A stretch of 64,000 nucleotides of DNA. It comes from an uncultured Bacteroidales bacterium. Its GTDB lineage: Bacteria; Bacteroidota; Bacteroidia; Bacteroidales; Bacteroidaceae. Positions 27,370-35,613 of this stretch are shown here, piece after piece. The position numbers and the translations under genes are program-made. The DNA lies in assembly GCA_902788865.1 (NCBI GenBank), contig CADALZ010000001.1:62001-126000 (forward strand), given 5' to 3'. The notes beneath the pieces were generated by a model. That model saw only the letters and a program-made list of their open reading frames with translations. It had not been told where the DNA came from and did no database searches. Each line of letters starts with the position of its first letter. The first letter of the stretch is position 1.

Positions 27370-28496
27370 CGATTGGAATACATATTTTCATAGTATTTCT
27401 GGTAATCGCCAGATGTGACGTTATCCATCCAGTCTTGGTGGTCGAGGTACCAGCGGACGGTTTTCTCAATGCCTTCTTCGAACTGGAGGCTGGGTTGCCA
27501 GCCGAGTTCGGTCTTAAGCTTAGTGCTGTCAATGGCATAGCGAAGATCGTGGCCTTGACGGTCGGTGACGTAAGTGATAAGGTCCATATCGGCTCCTTCG
27601 GGACGACCGAGTAGACGATCTACCGTATTGATCAGCACTTTAATGATATCTATGTTTTTCCACTCATTGAAGCCACCGATATTGTAGGTTTCTGCAATCT
27701 TACCCTGATGGAAGATAAGATCAATGGCACGGGCATGGTCTTCTACATAGAGCCAGTCGCGCACATTCTCACCTTTGCCATATACAGGCAATGGTTTACG
27801 ATGGCGGATATTATTGATGAACAATGGTATCAACTTCTCTGGGAACTGATAGGGCCCATAGTTGTTGGAGCAGTTGGTCACAATAGTGGGCATGCCATAG
27901 GTGTCGTGGAAGGCACGCACGAAGTGGTCGCTGCTAGCCTTACTGGCAGAGTATGGGCTATGGGGCTGGTACTTCGTCTCCTCTGTGAAAAGGGTTCCAT
28001 CAAACTTCAAGGCTCCGTAAACTTCATCGGTGGAGATGTGGTAGAAACGACATTCCTGGTTTAGAGTTGAGAGTTTAGAGTTTAGAGTTTGCTGCGCGGC
28101 GGCTTCCTTATGGGTTATCACATAAGGAGTGGGTTGAGACTCCCAGTAGAGCTTGGCGGCTTGGAGGAGCGTGAGGGTTCCCATCACGTTGGTTCGGGCA
28201 AAAGTGAAGGGATCTTTGATGCTACGATCTACATGACTCTCGGCAGCGAGGTGGATGATGCCATCTACCTGCTCGTCCTGGAGGAGCTTGTAAACACCCT
28301 CAAAGTCGCAGATGTCCATCTTGACAAACTTATAATTTGGTTTGTCTTCTATATCTTTGAGGTTGGCAAGGTTGCCAGCGTAGGTAAGCTTATCTAAATT
28401 GATAATCTTATAGTCGGGATACTTATTGACAAAGAGACGTACCACGTGACTACCTATGAAGCCGGCACCACCAGTAATTATTACGCTTCGCTCCAT
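27366..28496 (-). CDS. rfbB: dTDP-glucose 4,6-dehydratase with repeat-derived insert
   Basis: This 376-residue SDR has [11 protein letters not shown] near 7-17, [10 protein letters not shown] near 83-92, S-T-D-E-V-Y-G near 155-161 and the catalytic Y-S-A-S-K. It makes dTDP-4-keto-6-deoxyglucose from the RfbA product. Residues about 119-148 form an extra loop just before [12 protein letters not shown]; its second half ([10 protein letters not shown]) is encoded by heptamers at 28060-28087. The loop lies near the active-site strand but outside the conserved motifs. The gene is downstream of rfbA on the same strand. Confidence 0.95.
   Translation of the reverse strand: MERSVIITGGAGFIGSHVVRLFVNKYPDYKIINLDKLTYAGNLANLKDIEDKPNYKFVKMDICDFEGVYKLLQDEQVDGIIHLAAESHVDRSIKDPFTFARTNVMGTLTLLQAAKLYWESQPTPYVITHKEAAAQQTLNSKLSTLNQECRFYHISTDEVYGALKFDGTLFTEETKYQPHSPYSASKASSDHFVRAFHDTYGMPTIVTNCSNNYGPYQFPEKLIPLFINNIRHRKPLPVYGKGENVRDWLYVEDHARAIDLIFHQGKIAETYNIGGFNEWKNIDIIKVLINTVDRLLGRPEGADMDLITYVTDRQGHDLRYAIDSTKLKTELGWQPSLQFEEGIEKTVRWYLDHQDWMDNVTSGDYQKYYENMYSNR
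28060..28087. repeat. Heptamer array inside rfbB
   Basis: Four units (TTTAGAG, TTGAGAG, TTTAGAG, TTTAGAG on the plus strand) lie in the rfbB frame. Three of the four are identical to units in the gap downstream of the same gene. Confidence 0.88.
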
Positions 28497-28522
28497 AATT
28501 AAAATTAAAAAATTATATTGTG

Positions 28523-28629
28523 TTTAGAGTTTAGTGTTTAGAGATTAGAGATTTAAGCACTGTAAATTAAAAAGTTATTTCTAAATTCTCAGTTCTAATT
28601 TCTAATTTCTAAGTTCTAAGATCTGAAAA
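28523..28629. repeat. Two heptamer arrays in opposite orientation between rfbA and rfbB
   Basis: TTTAGAG-type units run from 28523 to 28557 (five units) and CTAAATT/CTAAGTT-type units from 28581 to 28629 (seven units). The second set is the reverse complement type of the first, so the RNA could fold across the 23-base spacer. The second array reaches the rfbA stop codon exactly. Confidence 0.8.
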
Positions 28630-29532
28630 TCAGAGATTCTCTTGTCCTGTGCGGTCTAGCTCTTCAATGACTTTTATTAAGTATTGGCCATACTGGTTTT
28701 TCAGCATGGGTTGGGCTATCTCACGCATCTTATCTGCAGTGATCCAGCCACGGCGGTAGGCGATGCCTTCGAGGCAGGCTACCTTAAGACCTTGACGCTT
28801 CTCGATGGTCTCGATGTAGTTGGAGGCTTCTGCCAGAGAGTCGTGAGTACCTGTATCAAGCCAAGCAAAGCCACGACCAAGGGTTTGTACCTTTAGCTCT
28901 TTATCGTCTAAAAACTGCTGATTGACGGTAGTGATTTCCAGTTCGCCACGAGCAGAAGGTTTGATGTGCTTCGCTAGTTCTACCACTTTATTCGGATAGA
29001 AATACAGGCCCACCACAGCATAGTTGGATTTCGGCTTAGCGGGTTTCTCCTCAATGCTTAAGCAATTACCCTGCTTATCAAACTCTGCCACGCCATAACG
29101 TTCAGGATCACTTACCCAATAGCCGAAGACAGTGGCTTTATGCTCTTCTTCGGCAGTGCGCACTGCTTCCTTCAGCATGCCCGTGAATCCAGCTCCATGA
29201 AAAATGTTATCGCCTAAGACCATGCAGACACAATCATCACCGATGAATTGTTCGCCGATGATAAAGGCTTGGGCTAAACCATCGGGCGAGGGTTGTTCAG
29301 CATACTCGAAATGTACGCCAAAGTCACTGCCGTCTCCTAATAGACGACGGAAGCCAGGAAGGTCGTGAGGAGTAGATATAATCAGAATCTCACGAATACC
29401 TGCCAACATTAGCACAGAAATGGGGTAATAGATCATCGGCTTATCGTAGATAGGTAGCATCTGCTTAGACACACCCTTCGTGATGGGGTATAAACGTGTG
29501 CCGCTACCACCTGCCAAAACGATTCCTTTCAT
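28630..29532 (-). CDS. rfbA: Glucose-1-phosphate thymidylyltransferase
   Basis: This 300-residue enzyme begins [18 protein letters not shown], the nucleotidyltransferase signature, followed by [16 protein letters not shown]. It also has V-L-G-D-N-I-F-H-G and [10 protein letters not shown]. It makes dTDP-glucose for rfbB. It is the first gene of the long minus-strand capsule block and faces the wza-like gene across a 310-bp divergent promoter region. Confidence 0.97.
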   Translation of the reverse strand: MKGIVLAGGSGTRLYPITKGVSKQMLPIYDKPMIYYPISVLMLAGIREILIISTPHDLPGFRRLLGDGSDFGVHFEYAEQPSPDGLAQAFIIGEQFIGDDCVCMVLGDNIFHGAGFTGMLKEAVRTAEEEHKATVFGYWVSDPERYGVAEFDKQGNCLSIEEKPAKPKSNYAVVGLYFYPNKVVELAKHIKPSARGELEITTVNQQFLDDKELKVQTLGRGFAWLDTGTHDSLAEASNYIETIEKRQGLKVACLEGIAYRRGWITADKMREIAQPMLKNQYGQYLIKVIEELDRTGQENL

Positions 29533-29674
29533 AAGCTATTTTGGTTAAAGTACATTTCTTGGGGTCATCGATACAAACGTATCGAAGTAAGAATCAGAGA
29601 GTTACAACTCCTAAATAATATTTGGGGCACTGCCCTAACTAAAATCATTTACGTCAATTACGTAAAATTCCATG

Positions 29675-29682
29675 CAAAGGTA
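29675..29682 (-). promoter_or_regulatory. Candidate -7 element for rfbA and the capsule block
   Basis: The minus strand reads TACCTTTG, which fits the Bacteroidetes TAnnTTTG consensus, 143 bp upstream of rfbA. No TTG was found at the usual distance, so support is limited. Confidence 0.4.
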
Positions 29683-29786
29683 TGCAAAAAAAATGTAATA
29701 CTATGCGAAAAACAAAGGAATTTTCAACGGCTCGTACTTTTTATAAAATAAAACGAGAAAGCGATGGAAATATAAAAATAAGTATG

Positions 29787-29794
29787 TATCTTTG
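29787..29794 (+). promoter_or_regulatory. Candidate -7 element for the export genes
   Basis: TATCTTTG matches TAnnTTTG and lies 48 bp before the ATG of the wza-like gene. A matching -33 TTG is not evident. Confidence 0.5.
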
Positions 29795-29842
29795 TCCCCA
29801 AATTAGTCTTAAAAACAAATTTCAATATCTGAGAATCATTTT

Positions 29843-32287
29843 ATGATACGGAAGTTTTTTGTCCTTCTTTGCCTAACGATAGGCTTAACTAGTACGGTCA
29901 TGGCTCAGTCTATGACAGACCAACAAGTTATCAACTATGCCAGGCAACAAGCGGCAGCTGGCGTTTCACAACGAGAGATAGCCACACAATTGCTTCGTCG
30001 CGGTGTAACTATGCAACAGTTGCAGCGCATTCAGCAGCGGATGCAGCAAGATAATGGCGCAAATGGCACAAATACTCCCCCAACACAGTTAAGCAACCAA
30101 GAACCCGTGAGGAGGCAAACCAATGTAGAAACTCCAGAAGGATATCAAGAAGCAGAGCTCAGAGACCAAGCTACCGTGCAAGAGGTCATCCGAGAGAGCG
30201 AATCTAATAATGACGTAGGACAAACGCAGATTTATGGGCATAGTCTATTTACTAACCGCAACCTGACCTTCGAACCGAGTGCAAACATAGCAACGCCTAC
30301 CAATTATAAACTTGGTCCTGGGGATGAGGTCATCATCAATATCTGGGGGGCTTCAGAGAATACTATTCGTCAGACCATTACCCCTGAGGGTAGTATACAG
30401 GTAAGTGGATTAGGGCCTGTACACCTAAATGGTATGACGGTGCGTGAGGCAAATGCTTATTTACAGAGAGAATTTGCCAAGATTTACTCTGGCATCGGGG
30501 GCCAAGAACCAAGTTCACAAATCCAGTTAACACTCGGCAACATTCGCTCTATCCAAATCAATGTGGTGGGTGAAGTAGCCGTGGCTGGTACTTATACACT
30601 TTCTGCTTTCTCATCTGTATTCCATGCACTGTATAGAGCTGGTGGTGTGAATGAAATAGGCAGCCTACGTAATATTAAGGTAATCCGCAATGGGCGCACA
30701 GTGGCAACCATCGACGTATATGACATTCTAATGCAGGGAAAGATGAACGATGACATCCGCCTTCAAGAAGGGGATGTGATACGTGTAGAGCCATATAAGA
30801 ATATGGTTCAGTTAGAAGGTAAAGTGCGCCGTCCAATGTTCTATGAGATGAAGGACAATGAGACCCTGCAAACGCTACTGAACTATGCAGGTGGTTTCAC
30901 GGGGGATGCATATAAGAAATCTATCCGAATCATACGTAAAAGTGGTGCACAGCATGCCATCCAGAGCGTAAGTGAGATGGACTATGGCACATTCAAGATG
31001 GATGATGGCGATGTGGTTTCTGTAGAGGCTGTGCTGGACCGCTTTGAGAATCGCATTGAGGTGCGCGGTGCAGTCTATCGTCCAGGTATCTACCAGCTGG
31101 ACGGAACGGTAAATACCGTGAAGGCACTTATAACCAAAGCAGATGGCTTACGCGACGATGCTTTCACTAGTCGTGTCCTGCTGGATCGTGAAAAGGATGA
31201 TCTCACGCATGAGATGATTTCCATAGACTTGGCAGCCCTGATGAACGGATCGGCTCCGGACATTGCCTTGCAGAAGAACGATATGCTCTTTGTTCCAAGT
31301 GCTGCTGAACTGAAGGAAGAGCAGCGTGTGACGATCAACGGCGAAGTGATAAATCCTGGCACCTTCCTCTATAGTGAAGGGATGACCGTGGAAGACCTGA
31401 TCGTAATGGCTGGTGGACTGACAGAATCGGCTGCCACTACCAAGGTGGAGGTTGCCCGCAGAATAAAGAATCCAAACAGCACTGTGGAAAGCAATAATCT
31501 CGGAGAGAGCTTTACAATCGACTTGGCTGATGGATTGCTGAAAGCTGATAATCGCAATTTCGCACTGAAACCTTTTGACCAAGTGTATGTGCGCCGCAGC
31601 CCATCTTACCGAGAGCAACAGAATGTAACCCTTCAAGGTGAAGTGCTCTTCGGAGGTGTGTACGCACTTCAGAATAAGAACGAGCGTCTTTCGTCTCTTA
31701 TCGAAAGAGCAGGTGGCGTAACAAAAGATGCTTATGTAAAGGGTGCCAGACTGACACGTACAATGACAGAGGATGAATTAAAACGTCGCCAAGATGTGTT
31801 AGCATTAAGTCAATTTTCTGCTAGTGATTCTCTCAACCTTTCTACGGAGGATCTGAAAACGACCTACTCAGTAGGTATAGACTTGGAAGAGGCGCTGAAT
31901 AATAAAGGTGGATATGCAGATATCGTGCTACGTGAAGGAGATGTCATCTACATTCCAGAAATGAACAATACGGTGAAGATAAGTGGTACAGTGATGTATC
32001 CTAATACGGTGACTTATAAGAATGGAGAAGGACTCTCATACTATATCAATCAGGCTGGTGGATATGGAAATAGAGCAAAGAAGAGCAAAGTGTATGTAGT
32101 TTACGCCAATGGAAATGTGGCTAAAGCCAAGAGGCTGACTGGAGTCAAGATAGAACCTGGATGTGAAATCATCGTGCCAAGTAAGCCTGAGAAGAATGGA
32201 CAGAACTTTACTCAAAGTATTACAATAGCTTCTACGGTGACATCTATGGCTGCGATGATAGCCACATTGTTCAGAGCGTTTAAATGA
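29843..32287 (+). CDS. wza: Wza-like polysaccharide export protein with SLBB repeats
   Basis: This 814-residue protein has a signal peptide ending near V-M-A-Q. A Gln-rich segment (about 25-115) is followed by the Poly_export domain (N-Y-K-L-G-P-G-D-E-V-I-I-N-I-W-G near 152-168). About six SLBB-type segments then each carry variants of V-x-G-x-V-x-x-P-G-x-Y and L-I-x-x-A-G-G-L, and the protein ends with a hydrophobic helix. It should form the outer-membrane/periplasmic channel for the polymer. The length is typical of Bacteroidales versions, which carry more SLBB domains than the 380-residue E. coli protein. It is the first gene of the plus-strand export operon, followed by the chain-length regulator. 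Confidence 0.93.
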   Translation: MIRKFFVLLCLTIGLTSTVMAQSMTDQQVINYARQQAAAGVSQREIATQLLRRGVTMQQLQRIQQRMQQDNGANGTNTPPTQLSNQEPVRRQTNVETPEGYQEAELRDQATVQEVIRESESNNDVGQTQIYGHSLFTNRNLTFEPSANIATPTNYKLGPGDEVIINIWGASENTIRQTITPEGSIQVSGLGPVHLNGMTVREANAYLQREFAKIYSGIGGQEPSSQIQLTLGNIRSIQINVVGEVAVAGTYTLSAFSSVFHALYRAGGVNEIGSLRNIKVIRNGRTVATIDVYDILMQGKMNDDIRLQEGDVIRVEPYKNMVQLEGKVRRPMFYEMKDNETLQTLLNYAGGFTGDAYKKSIRIIRKSGAQHAIQSVSEMDYGTFKMDDGDVVSVEAVLDRFENRIEVRGAVYRPGIYQLDGTVNTVKALITKADGLRDDAFTSRVLLDREKDDLTHEMISIDLAALMNGSAPDIALQKNDMLFVPSAAELKEEQRVTINGEVINPGTFLYSEGMTVEDLIVMAGGLTESAATTKVEVARRIKNPNSTVESNNLGESFTIDLADGLLKADNRNFALKPFDQVYVRRSPSYREQQNVTLQGEVLFGGVYALQNKNERLSSLIERAGGVTKDAYVKGARLTRTMTEDELKRRQDVLALSQFSASDSLNLSTEDLKTTYSVGIDLEEALNNKGGYADIVLREGDVIYIPEMNNTVKISGTVMYPNTVTYKNGEGLSYYINQAGGYGNRAKKSKVYVVYANGNVAKAKRLTGVKIEPGCEIIVPSKPEKNGQNFTQSITIASTVTSMAAMIATLFRAFK

Positions 32288-32288
32288 T

Positions 32289-32330
32289 TTAGATCTTAGA
32301 GCTTAGAATTTAGAACTTAGAATTTAGACT
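32289..32330. repeat. Heptamer array after the wza-like gene
   Basis: Six units in a row: TTAGATC, TTAGAGC, TTAGAAT, TTAGAAC, TTAGAAT, TTAGACT. They fill most of the 62-bp gap to the next gene. Confidence 0.9.
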
Positions 32331-32349
32331 TGATTTATTTTTATAACAT

Positions 32350-33477
32350 ATGGTAGAAAAAAAAGACAAACAACATATAGAAGAAGAGGATGAAATGCAG
32401 ATAGACTGGCTGGGCATGATGAAAAATGCTTGGGAAGGACGTAAGTTTATCTTAAAGTGCTGCATTGTGGGCATCTTCGTAGGTTTAATCGCTGCATTCA
32501 GTATTCCAAGAGAATATTCATCAAGTGTAGATTTAGCTTCTGAATCTGGAACCAGCGGTGCCGGTGGTCTAAGTTCATTAGCAGCTATGGCAGGAATCAA
32601 TATAGGCTCTGGCAGAAACAGCGAAGCTTTAACACCTGAGCTTTACCCTAATATTGTAAGCTCCACACCTTTTAAATTAGAACTTTTTGATATACAAGTA
32701 AAAAGTTTGGATGGTGATATAAACACCACGTTATATGATTATTTGGACGAGCATCAGAAAGGAGCATGGTGGAACTACATTATTACCGCGCCGAAAATAG
32801 CTGTAGGGCTGATTCGTTCCTTGTGGGCTGAAGATAAATCTGAACAAATGGGAAGTTTGAATAGAGGGAATGGGAATTTTATCTCACTAACAGATGGCCA
32901 ACGTGATATTGCAAAAACATTAGAATCAAGAATAGATGTTTATGTAGATGCTAAAACCAGCTATACCACCATTACTGTAAAGATGCAAGATCCGCTGATA
33001 GCCGCTACAGTGGCGGATACAGTGACTAAGTTCCTGCAGAAGTATATCACAGACTATCGCACCAATAAAGCCAAAAAGGACTTGCTTTTCTCCCAAGAAA
33101 TCTATGATGGTGCGAAGAAGGACTATGAAGCTAAGCAGGCTGCATACGCAGCTTTTGCAGATGCTAACCAGAATTTGATTACACAACGCTCTCGTACAGA
33201 ATTGGAACGTCTACAAAACGACCGCAACTTAGCGATGCAAGTTTATACACAAAGTGCACAGCAGTTACAGCTGGCACAAGCTAAAGTACAGGAGGAGACT
33301 CCTGTGCTGACTGTAGTTCAGCCTGCTGTAGTGCCTCTGCAAGGTTCGCCCAGCAAACTGAAAGTACTGATCATCGTCACTTTCCTCTTCGGTGCTTTCG
33401 CTGTGGCATGGGAAGCTATTGGTAAGGAGTATTTCTGGAAGTATTGGAACTTGCTGAGAGAAGAGCTTAGAAATTAG
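32350..33477 (+). CDS. wzz: Wzz-type chain-length determinant protein
   Basis: This 375-residue protein has the classic Wzz layout: a short cytoplasmic N-terminus with I-D-W-L-G-M-M, a first membrane helix near 36-55, a periplasmic part with coiled-coil character (about 225-300), and a second helix near 333-352 preceded by P-L-Q-G-S-P-S-K. It controls polymer length and may bridge to the export channel. It has no C-terminal tyrosine kinase domain. Its last codons (E-L-R-N-stop) lie inside the heptamer array that follows. Confidence 0.9.
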   Translation: MVEKKDKQHIEEEDEMQIDWLGMMKNAWEGRKFILKCCIVGIFVGLIAAFSIPREYSSSVDLASESGTSGAGGLSSLAAMAGINIGSGRNSEALTPELYPNIVSSTPFKLELFDIQVKSLDGDINTTLYDYLDEHQKGAWWNYIITAPKIAVGLIRSLWAEDKSEQMGSLNRGNGNFISLTDGQRDIAKTLESRIDVYVDAKTSYTTITVKMQDPLIAATVADTVTKFLQKYITDYRTNKAKKDLLFSQEIYDGAKKDYEAKQAAYAAFADANQNLITQRSRTELERLQNDRNLAMQVYTQSAQQLQLAQAKVQEETPVLTVVQPAVVPLQGSPSKLKVLIIVTFLFGAFAVAWEAIGKEYFWKYWNLLREELRN

Positions 33478-33515
33478 AAATTAGAGCTTAGAGCTTAGAA
33501 ATTAGAATCTAGAAT
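33467..33515. repeat. Heptamer array before the four-helix-bundle gene
   Basis: Seven units (TTAGAAA, TTAGAAA, TTAGAGC, TTAGAGC, TTAGAAA, TTAGAAT, CTAGAAT) run from inside the end of the wzz-like gene to 1 bp before the next start codon. Confidence 0.9.
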
Positions 33516-33516
33516 A

Positions 33517-33888
33517 ATGGAATTGGATTTCAACTATAGGAAACTTATAGTGTATTCTAAGTCAAAAGACCTTGTTAAATCCACCTACTCCTTACTTAAG
33601 AAATTCCCTAAAGAAGAACAGTATGCTCTTTGTGATCAAATTAGAAGAGCAGTTATATCTGTTCCGTCTAACATCGTTGAAGGAAACGCAAGGGCTTCTG
33701 AAAAAGAAAAAGCTCGCTTCTTTGATATAGCCTATGGATCTTTAATGGAATCTTTGTGCCAGTTGGAAATAGCCAAGGAATTACACTATATAAGTAACGA
33801 AGAATTATTAAGTATAGAGCTTCAAGTTCAAGAAATTGCTAAATTACTATCTGCACTTCGACTTAAATATCTAAGTTCTAAGCTCTAA
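33517..33888 (+). CDS. Four-helix-bundle protein (S23 / 23S rRNA intervening-sequence type)
   Basis: The 123-residue protein has the typical opening Y-R-K-L-I-V-Y-S-K-S-K-D-L-V, then Q-I-R-R-A-V-I-S-V-P-S-N-I-V-E-G-N-A-R near 41-59 and F-F-D-I-A-Y-G-S-L-M-E near 68-78. These are the hallmark of the family first seen in 23S rRNA intervening sequences, and they form a four-helix bundle. The molecular role is not established. Here it is a free-standing gene framed by heptamer arrays in opposite orientation, and its last five codons come from the right-hand array. Placement inside the export operon is unusual for function and may reflect insertion. Confidence 0.93.
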   Translation: MELDFNYRKLIVYSKSKDLVKSTYSLLKKFPKEEQYALCDQIRRAVISVPSNIVEGNARASEKEKARFFDIAYGSLMESLCQLEIAKELHYISNEELLSIELQVQEIAKLLSALRLKYLSSKL

Positions 33889-33905
33889 GTTCTAAATTCT
33901 AATTG
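33871..33905. repeat. Heptamer array after the four-helix-bundle gene
   Basis: Five units (CTAAGTT, CTAAGCT, CTAAGTT, CTAAATT, CTAATTG), the reverse-complement type of the array on the gene's other side. The array contains the stop codons of both convergent genes that meet here. Confidence 0.88.
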
Positions 33906-34651
33906 ACTAACGTCAAAAACTCCGCTTTCGCTTTTGCTAACTGCTCAACAAAGCCTTCGTCGGCATGGAGGCGGGCTACGACGGCTGAGGCCACGATGCG
34001 AGCATTATCTACATCGCTTTGCCAATGGTAGCCAACTATCACACGACTGGTGCCATAGTCGTAGCCTCGCTGAAGGATGGCATCTTGATTGGCTACATTA
34101 ATCTCTGCCAGTACTAAAGCGACTGCCCAGCCCTCTGCCGTATGACCAGAAGGATAAGAACCATTGTGACTTAGTGCCTCTTCATCTTGTGGAACACTGG
34201 TACTTTCACCAAATAACATGTAAGGGCGAGGACGCATGTAGTGGTTCTTAGCTTCACGGGTAGAAAGGTCGCCAGCATCTGCAACTATTTTCTTGACCAG
34301 TTTAAACAGTTCGGGAGTGCCTTGCTCTGTGAGTTCATAGCCAAAGGCTTCGGAGAAAGCTGCACATACACCCGCAGCACTGGCATCCGCATCACGGATA
34401 GCTAATTCGCCACGGGGCGTGTTGCGCTGAAGCTTGCCCCATTGATAACGCGCCACATCATATTGGAACAAGATATCATCTGGCTGCGGAGGAGCCGGCA
34501 ACAGATTCAGACTACTGGCCACATCGTCTATCTTCAAGAAATAGTAGTCGGGATAGGTTCGTACATCTTGTATTTTCTCTTCAGTCTGGGCCTGAACAGC
34601 CAAAGCTCCACTTAGCAGAGCCGCAAATAGCACTACTCTTTTGTACTTCAT
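33899..34651 (-). CDS. Class A acid phosphatase (PAP2 superfamily)
   Basis: The 250-residue protein has a signal peptide (cleavage near V-Q-A-Q) and the full PAP2 signature: K135 followed by R-P at 141-142, P-S-G-H at 167-170 and S-R (202-203) with H209 and D213. The class A layout, with the P-S-G-H-T and G-x-x-x-G-T-S-R spacing, resembles PhoN-type periplasmic nonspecific phosphatases. It would hydrolyse phosphate monoesters in the periplasm. A link to undecaprenyl phosphate recycling is possible but not supported by membrane helices. It converges on the four-helix-bundle gene. Confidence 0.93.
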   Translation of the reverse strand: MKYKRVVLFAALLSGALAVQAQTEEKIQDVRTYPDYYFLKIDDVASSLNLLPAPPQPDDILFQYDVARYQWGKLQRNTPRGELAIRDADASAAGVCAAFSEAFGYELTEQGTPELFKLVKKIVADAGDLSTREAKNHYMRPRPYMLFGESTSVPQDEEALSHNGSYPSGHTAEGWAVALVLAEINVANQDAILQRGYDYGTSRVIVGYHWQSDVDNARIVASAVVARLHADEGFVEQLAKAKAEFLTLVN

Positions 34652-34660
34652 AATTATCTT

Positions 34661-34720
34661 CGTTGATTTTGCTCACGCTCGGCATAGCTGATGCAAGCAT
34701 CACTCTGCTCTCACTTAACC
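34661..34720. repeat. Candidate extragenic element upstream of the acid phosphatase gene
   Basis: The 60 bp between the phosphatase start and the rfbD-end repeats include the near-palindrome TGATGCAAGCATCA and GCTCACGCTC/GCTCTCAC segments, and they code for nothing clear. The segment reminds me of a short dispersed element seen near genes in Prevotella-like genomes. There is a single copy in this window, so the call is tentative. Confidence 0.35.
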
Positions 34721-34726
34721 GCAAAA

Positions 34727-34751
34727 TTCATAATTTATAATTCATAATTAG
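34727..34751. repeat. Short heptamer array at the end of rfbD
   Basis: TTCATAA, TTTATAA and TTCATAA, then TTAG, overlap the last codons and stop of rfbD on the minus strand. Confidence 0.75.
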
Positions 34752-35613
34752 ACAATTCCTGCAAGCATCGCACCAGAGAGTCCTTCCAGTAAGGTATCTG
34801 GATACCAAAGGTTTCTTTGATCTTGGTCTTATCAAGCACGGAGAAATGCGGACGCTTCACCTTGCTGGGAAACTCATCGCTATGGCAGGGTTGCACGTCA
34901 CAGGTGTTACCACAAAGCGCCTTGATTTCTTGCGTAAAGTCATACCAAGAGCATACGCCTTCGTTGCTGAAGTGGTAAATACCCTGCTTGTCGAGCTGAT
35001 TGGTATCTATAATATGCACAATAGCATCTGCCAAATCACCAGCATATGTAGGTGTGCCAACTTGATCAAACACCACCTTGAGCTGATCTTTGGTGGCAGT
35101 CAACGTACGCATAGTCTTGACGAAGTTCTTGCCAAAAGGGGAATAGAGCCAGGCCGTGCGGATGATGATGTACTTACACCCTACCCGCTGGATACTCTGC
35201 TCGCCAGCTAATTTCGTGACACCATATACTCCCAGAGGATCGGTCTCCCATGTTTCTTGACAAGGCGTACATTTGTCTCCTTTGAAAACATAGTCGGTAG
35301 AGATGTGGATCAGGGTTGCATCAGCCTCTTTGGCAGCTGTGGCAAGCACTTCCACAGCGGTATTATTCAGCAGATTGGCTGTATCATAGTCATCTTCTGC
35401 CTTATCTACATTGGTATAGGCCGCACAATTGACGATGACGTTGATGCGCTCCCTCTGGACCATTTCCCTCACTGCCTGCAGATCGGTGATATCCAAACGC
35501 TGCACATCCCCTACTACATCTGTAAACACATAATGGTGAGCGCTCTTCGCGCTCACCAATCTCATTTCATTGCCAAGTTGTCCGTTGGCACCGGTTACAA
35601 GTATGTTAAACAT
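34735..35613 (-). CDS. rfbD: dTDP-4-dehydrorhamnose reductase
   Basis: This 292-residue SDR has I-L-V-T-G-A-N-G-Q-L-G-N-E-M near 4-17, N-C-A-A-Y-T-N-V-D-K-A-E, the catalytic Y-G-V-T-K-L-A-G-E and W-L-Y-S-P-F-G-K-N-F-V. It makes dTDP-L-rhamnose in the last step of the pathway begun by rfbA and rfbB, but the 3,5-epimerase gene rfbC is not in the window. The start codon (35611-35613) lies in the first unit of a 15-unit heptamer array, and the protein opens M-F-N-I rather than the common M-N-I. The last codons lie in another heptamer patch. Confidence 0.95.
   Translation of the reverse strand: MFNILVTGANGQLGNEMRLVSAKSAHHYVFTDVVGDVQRLDITDLQAVREMVQRERINVIVNCAAYTNVDKAEDDYDTANLLNNTAVEVLATAAKEADATLIHISTDYVFKGDKCTPCQETWETDPLGVYGVTKLAGEQSIQRVGCKYIIIRTAWLYSPFGKNFVKTMRTLTATKDQLKVVFDQVGTPTYAGDLADAIVHIIDTNQLDKQGIYHFSNEGVCSWYDFTQEIKALCGNTCDVQPCHSDEFPSKVKRPHFSVLDKTKIKETFGIQIPYWKDSLVRCLQELSNYEL

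Larger units (their letters stand above)
29533..29842. promoter_or_regulatory. Divergent intergenic region of the polysaccharide locus
   Basis: These 310 bp separate the minus-strand capsule block from the plus-strand export genes and contain no credible gene. A palindrome-like pair GATACAAACGTATC sits near 29570-29583. AT-rich tracts follow, then one promoter-like -7 element on each strand. I see no UpxY-type antiterminator gene next to it, unlike the well-known Bacteroides fragilis capsule loci. Confidence 0.6.

Noticed and set aside
29533..29842. UpxY-type antiterminator or invertible promoter of the capsule locus
   Set aside because: No small NusG-like gene lies by the divergent promoters, and I see no long inverted repeats flanking them that would allow inversion.
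33517..33888. An rRNA operon hinted at by the S23-type gene
   Set aside because: The surrounding sequence is protein-coding and repeats; no 23S or 16S sequence is present.
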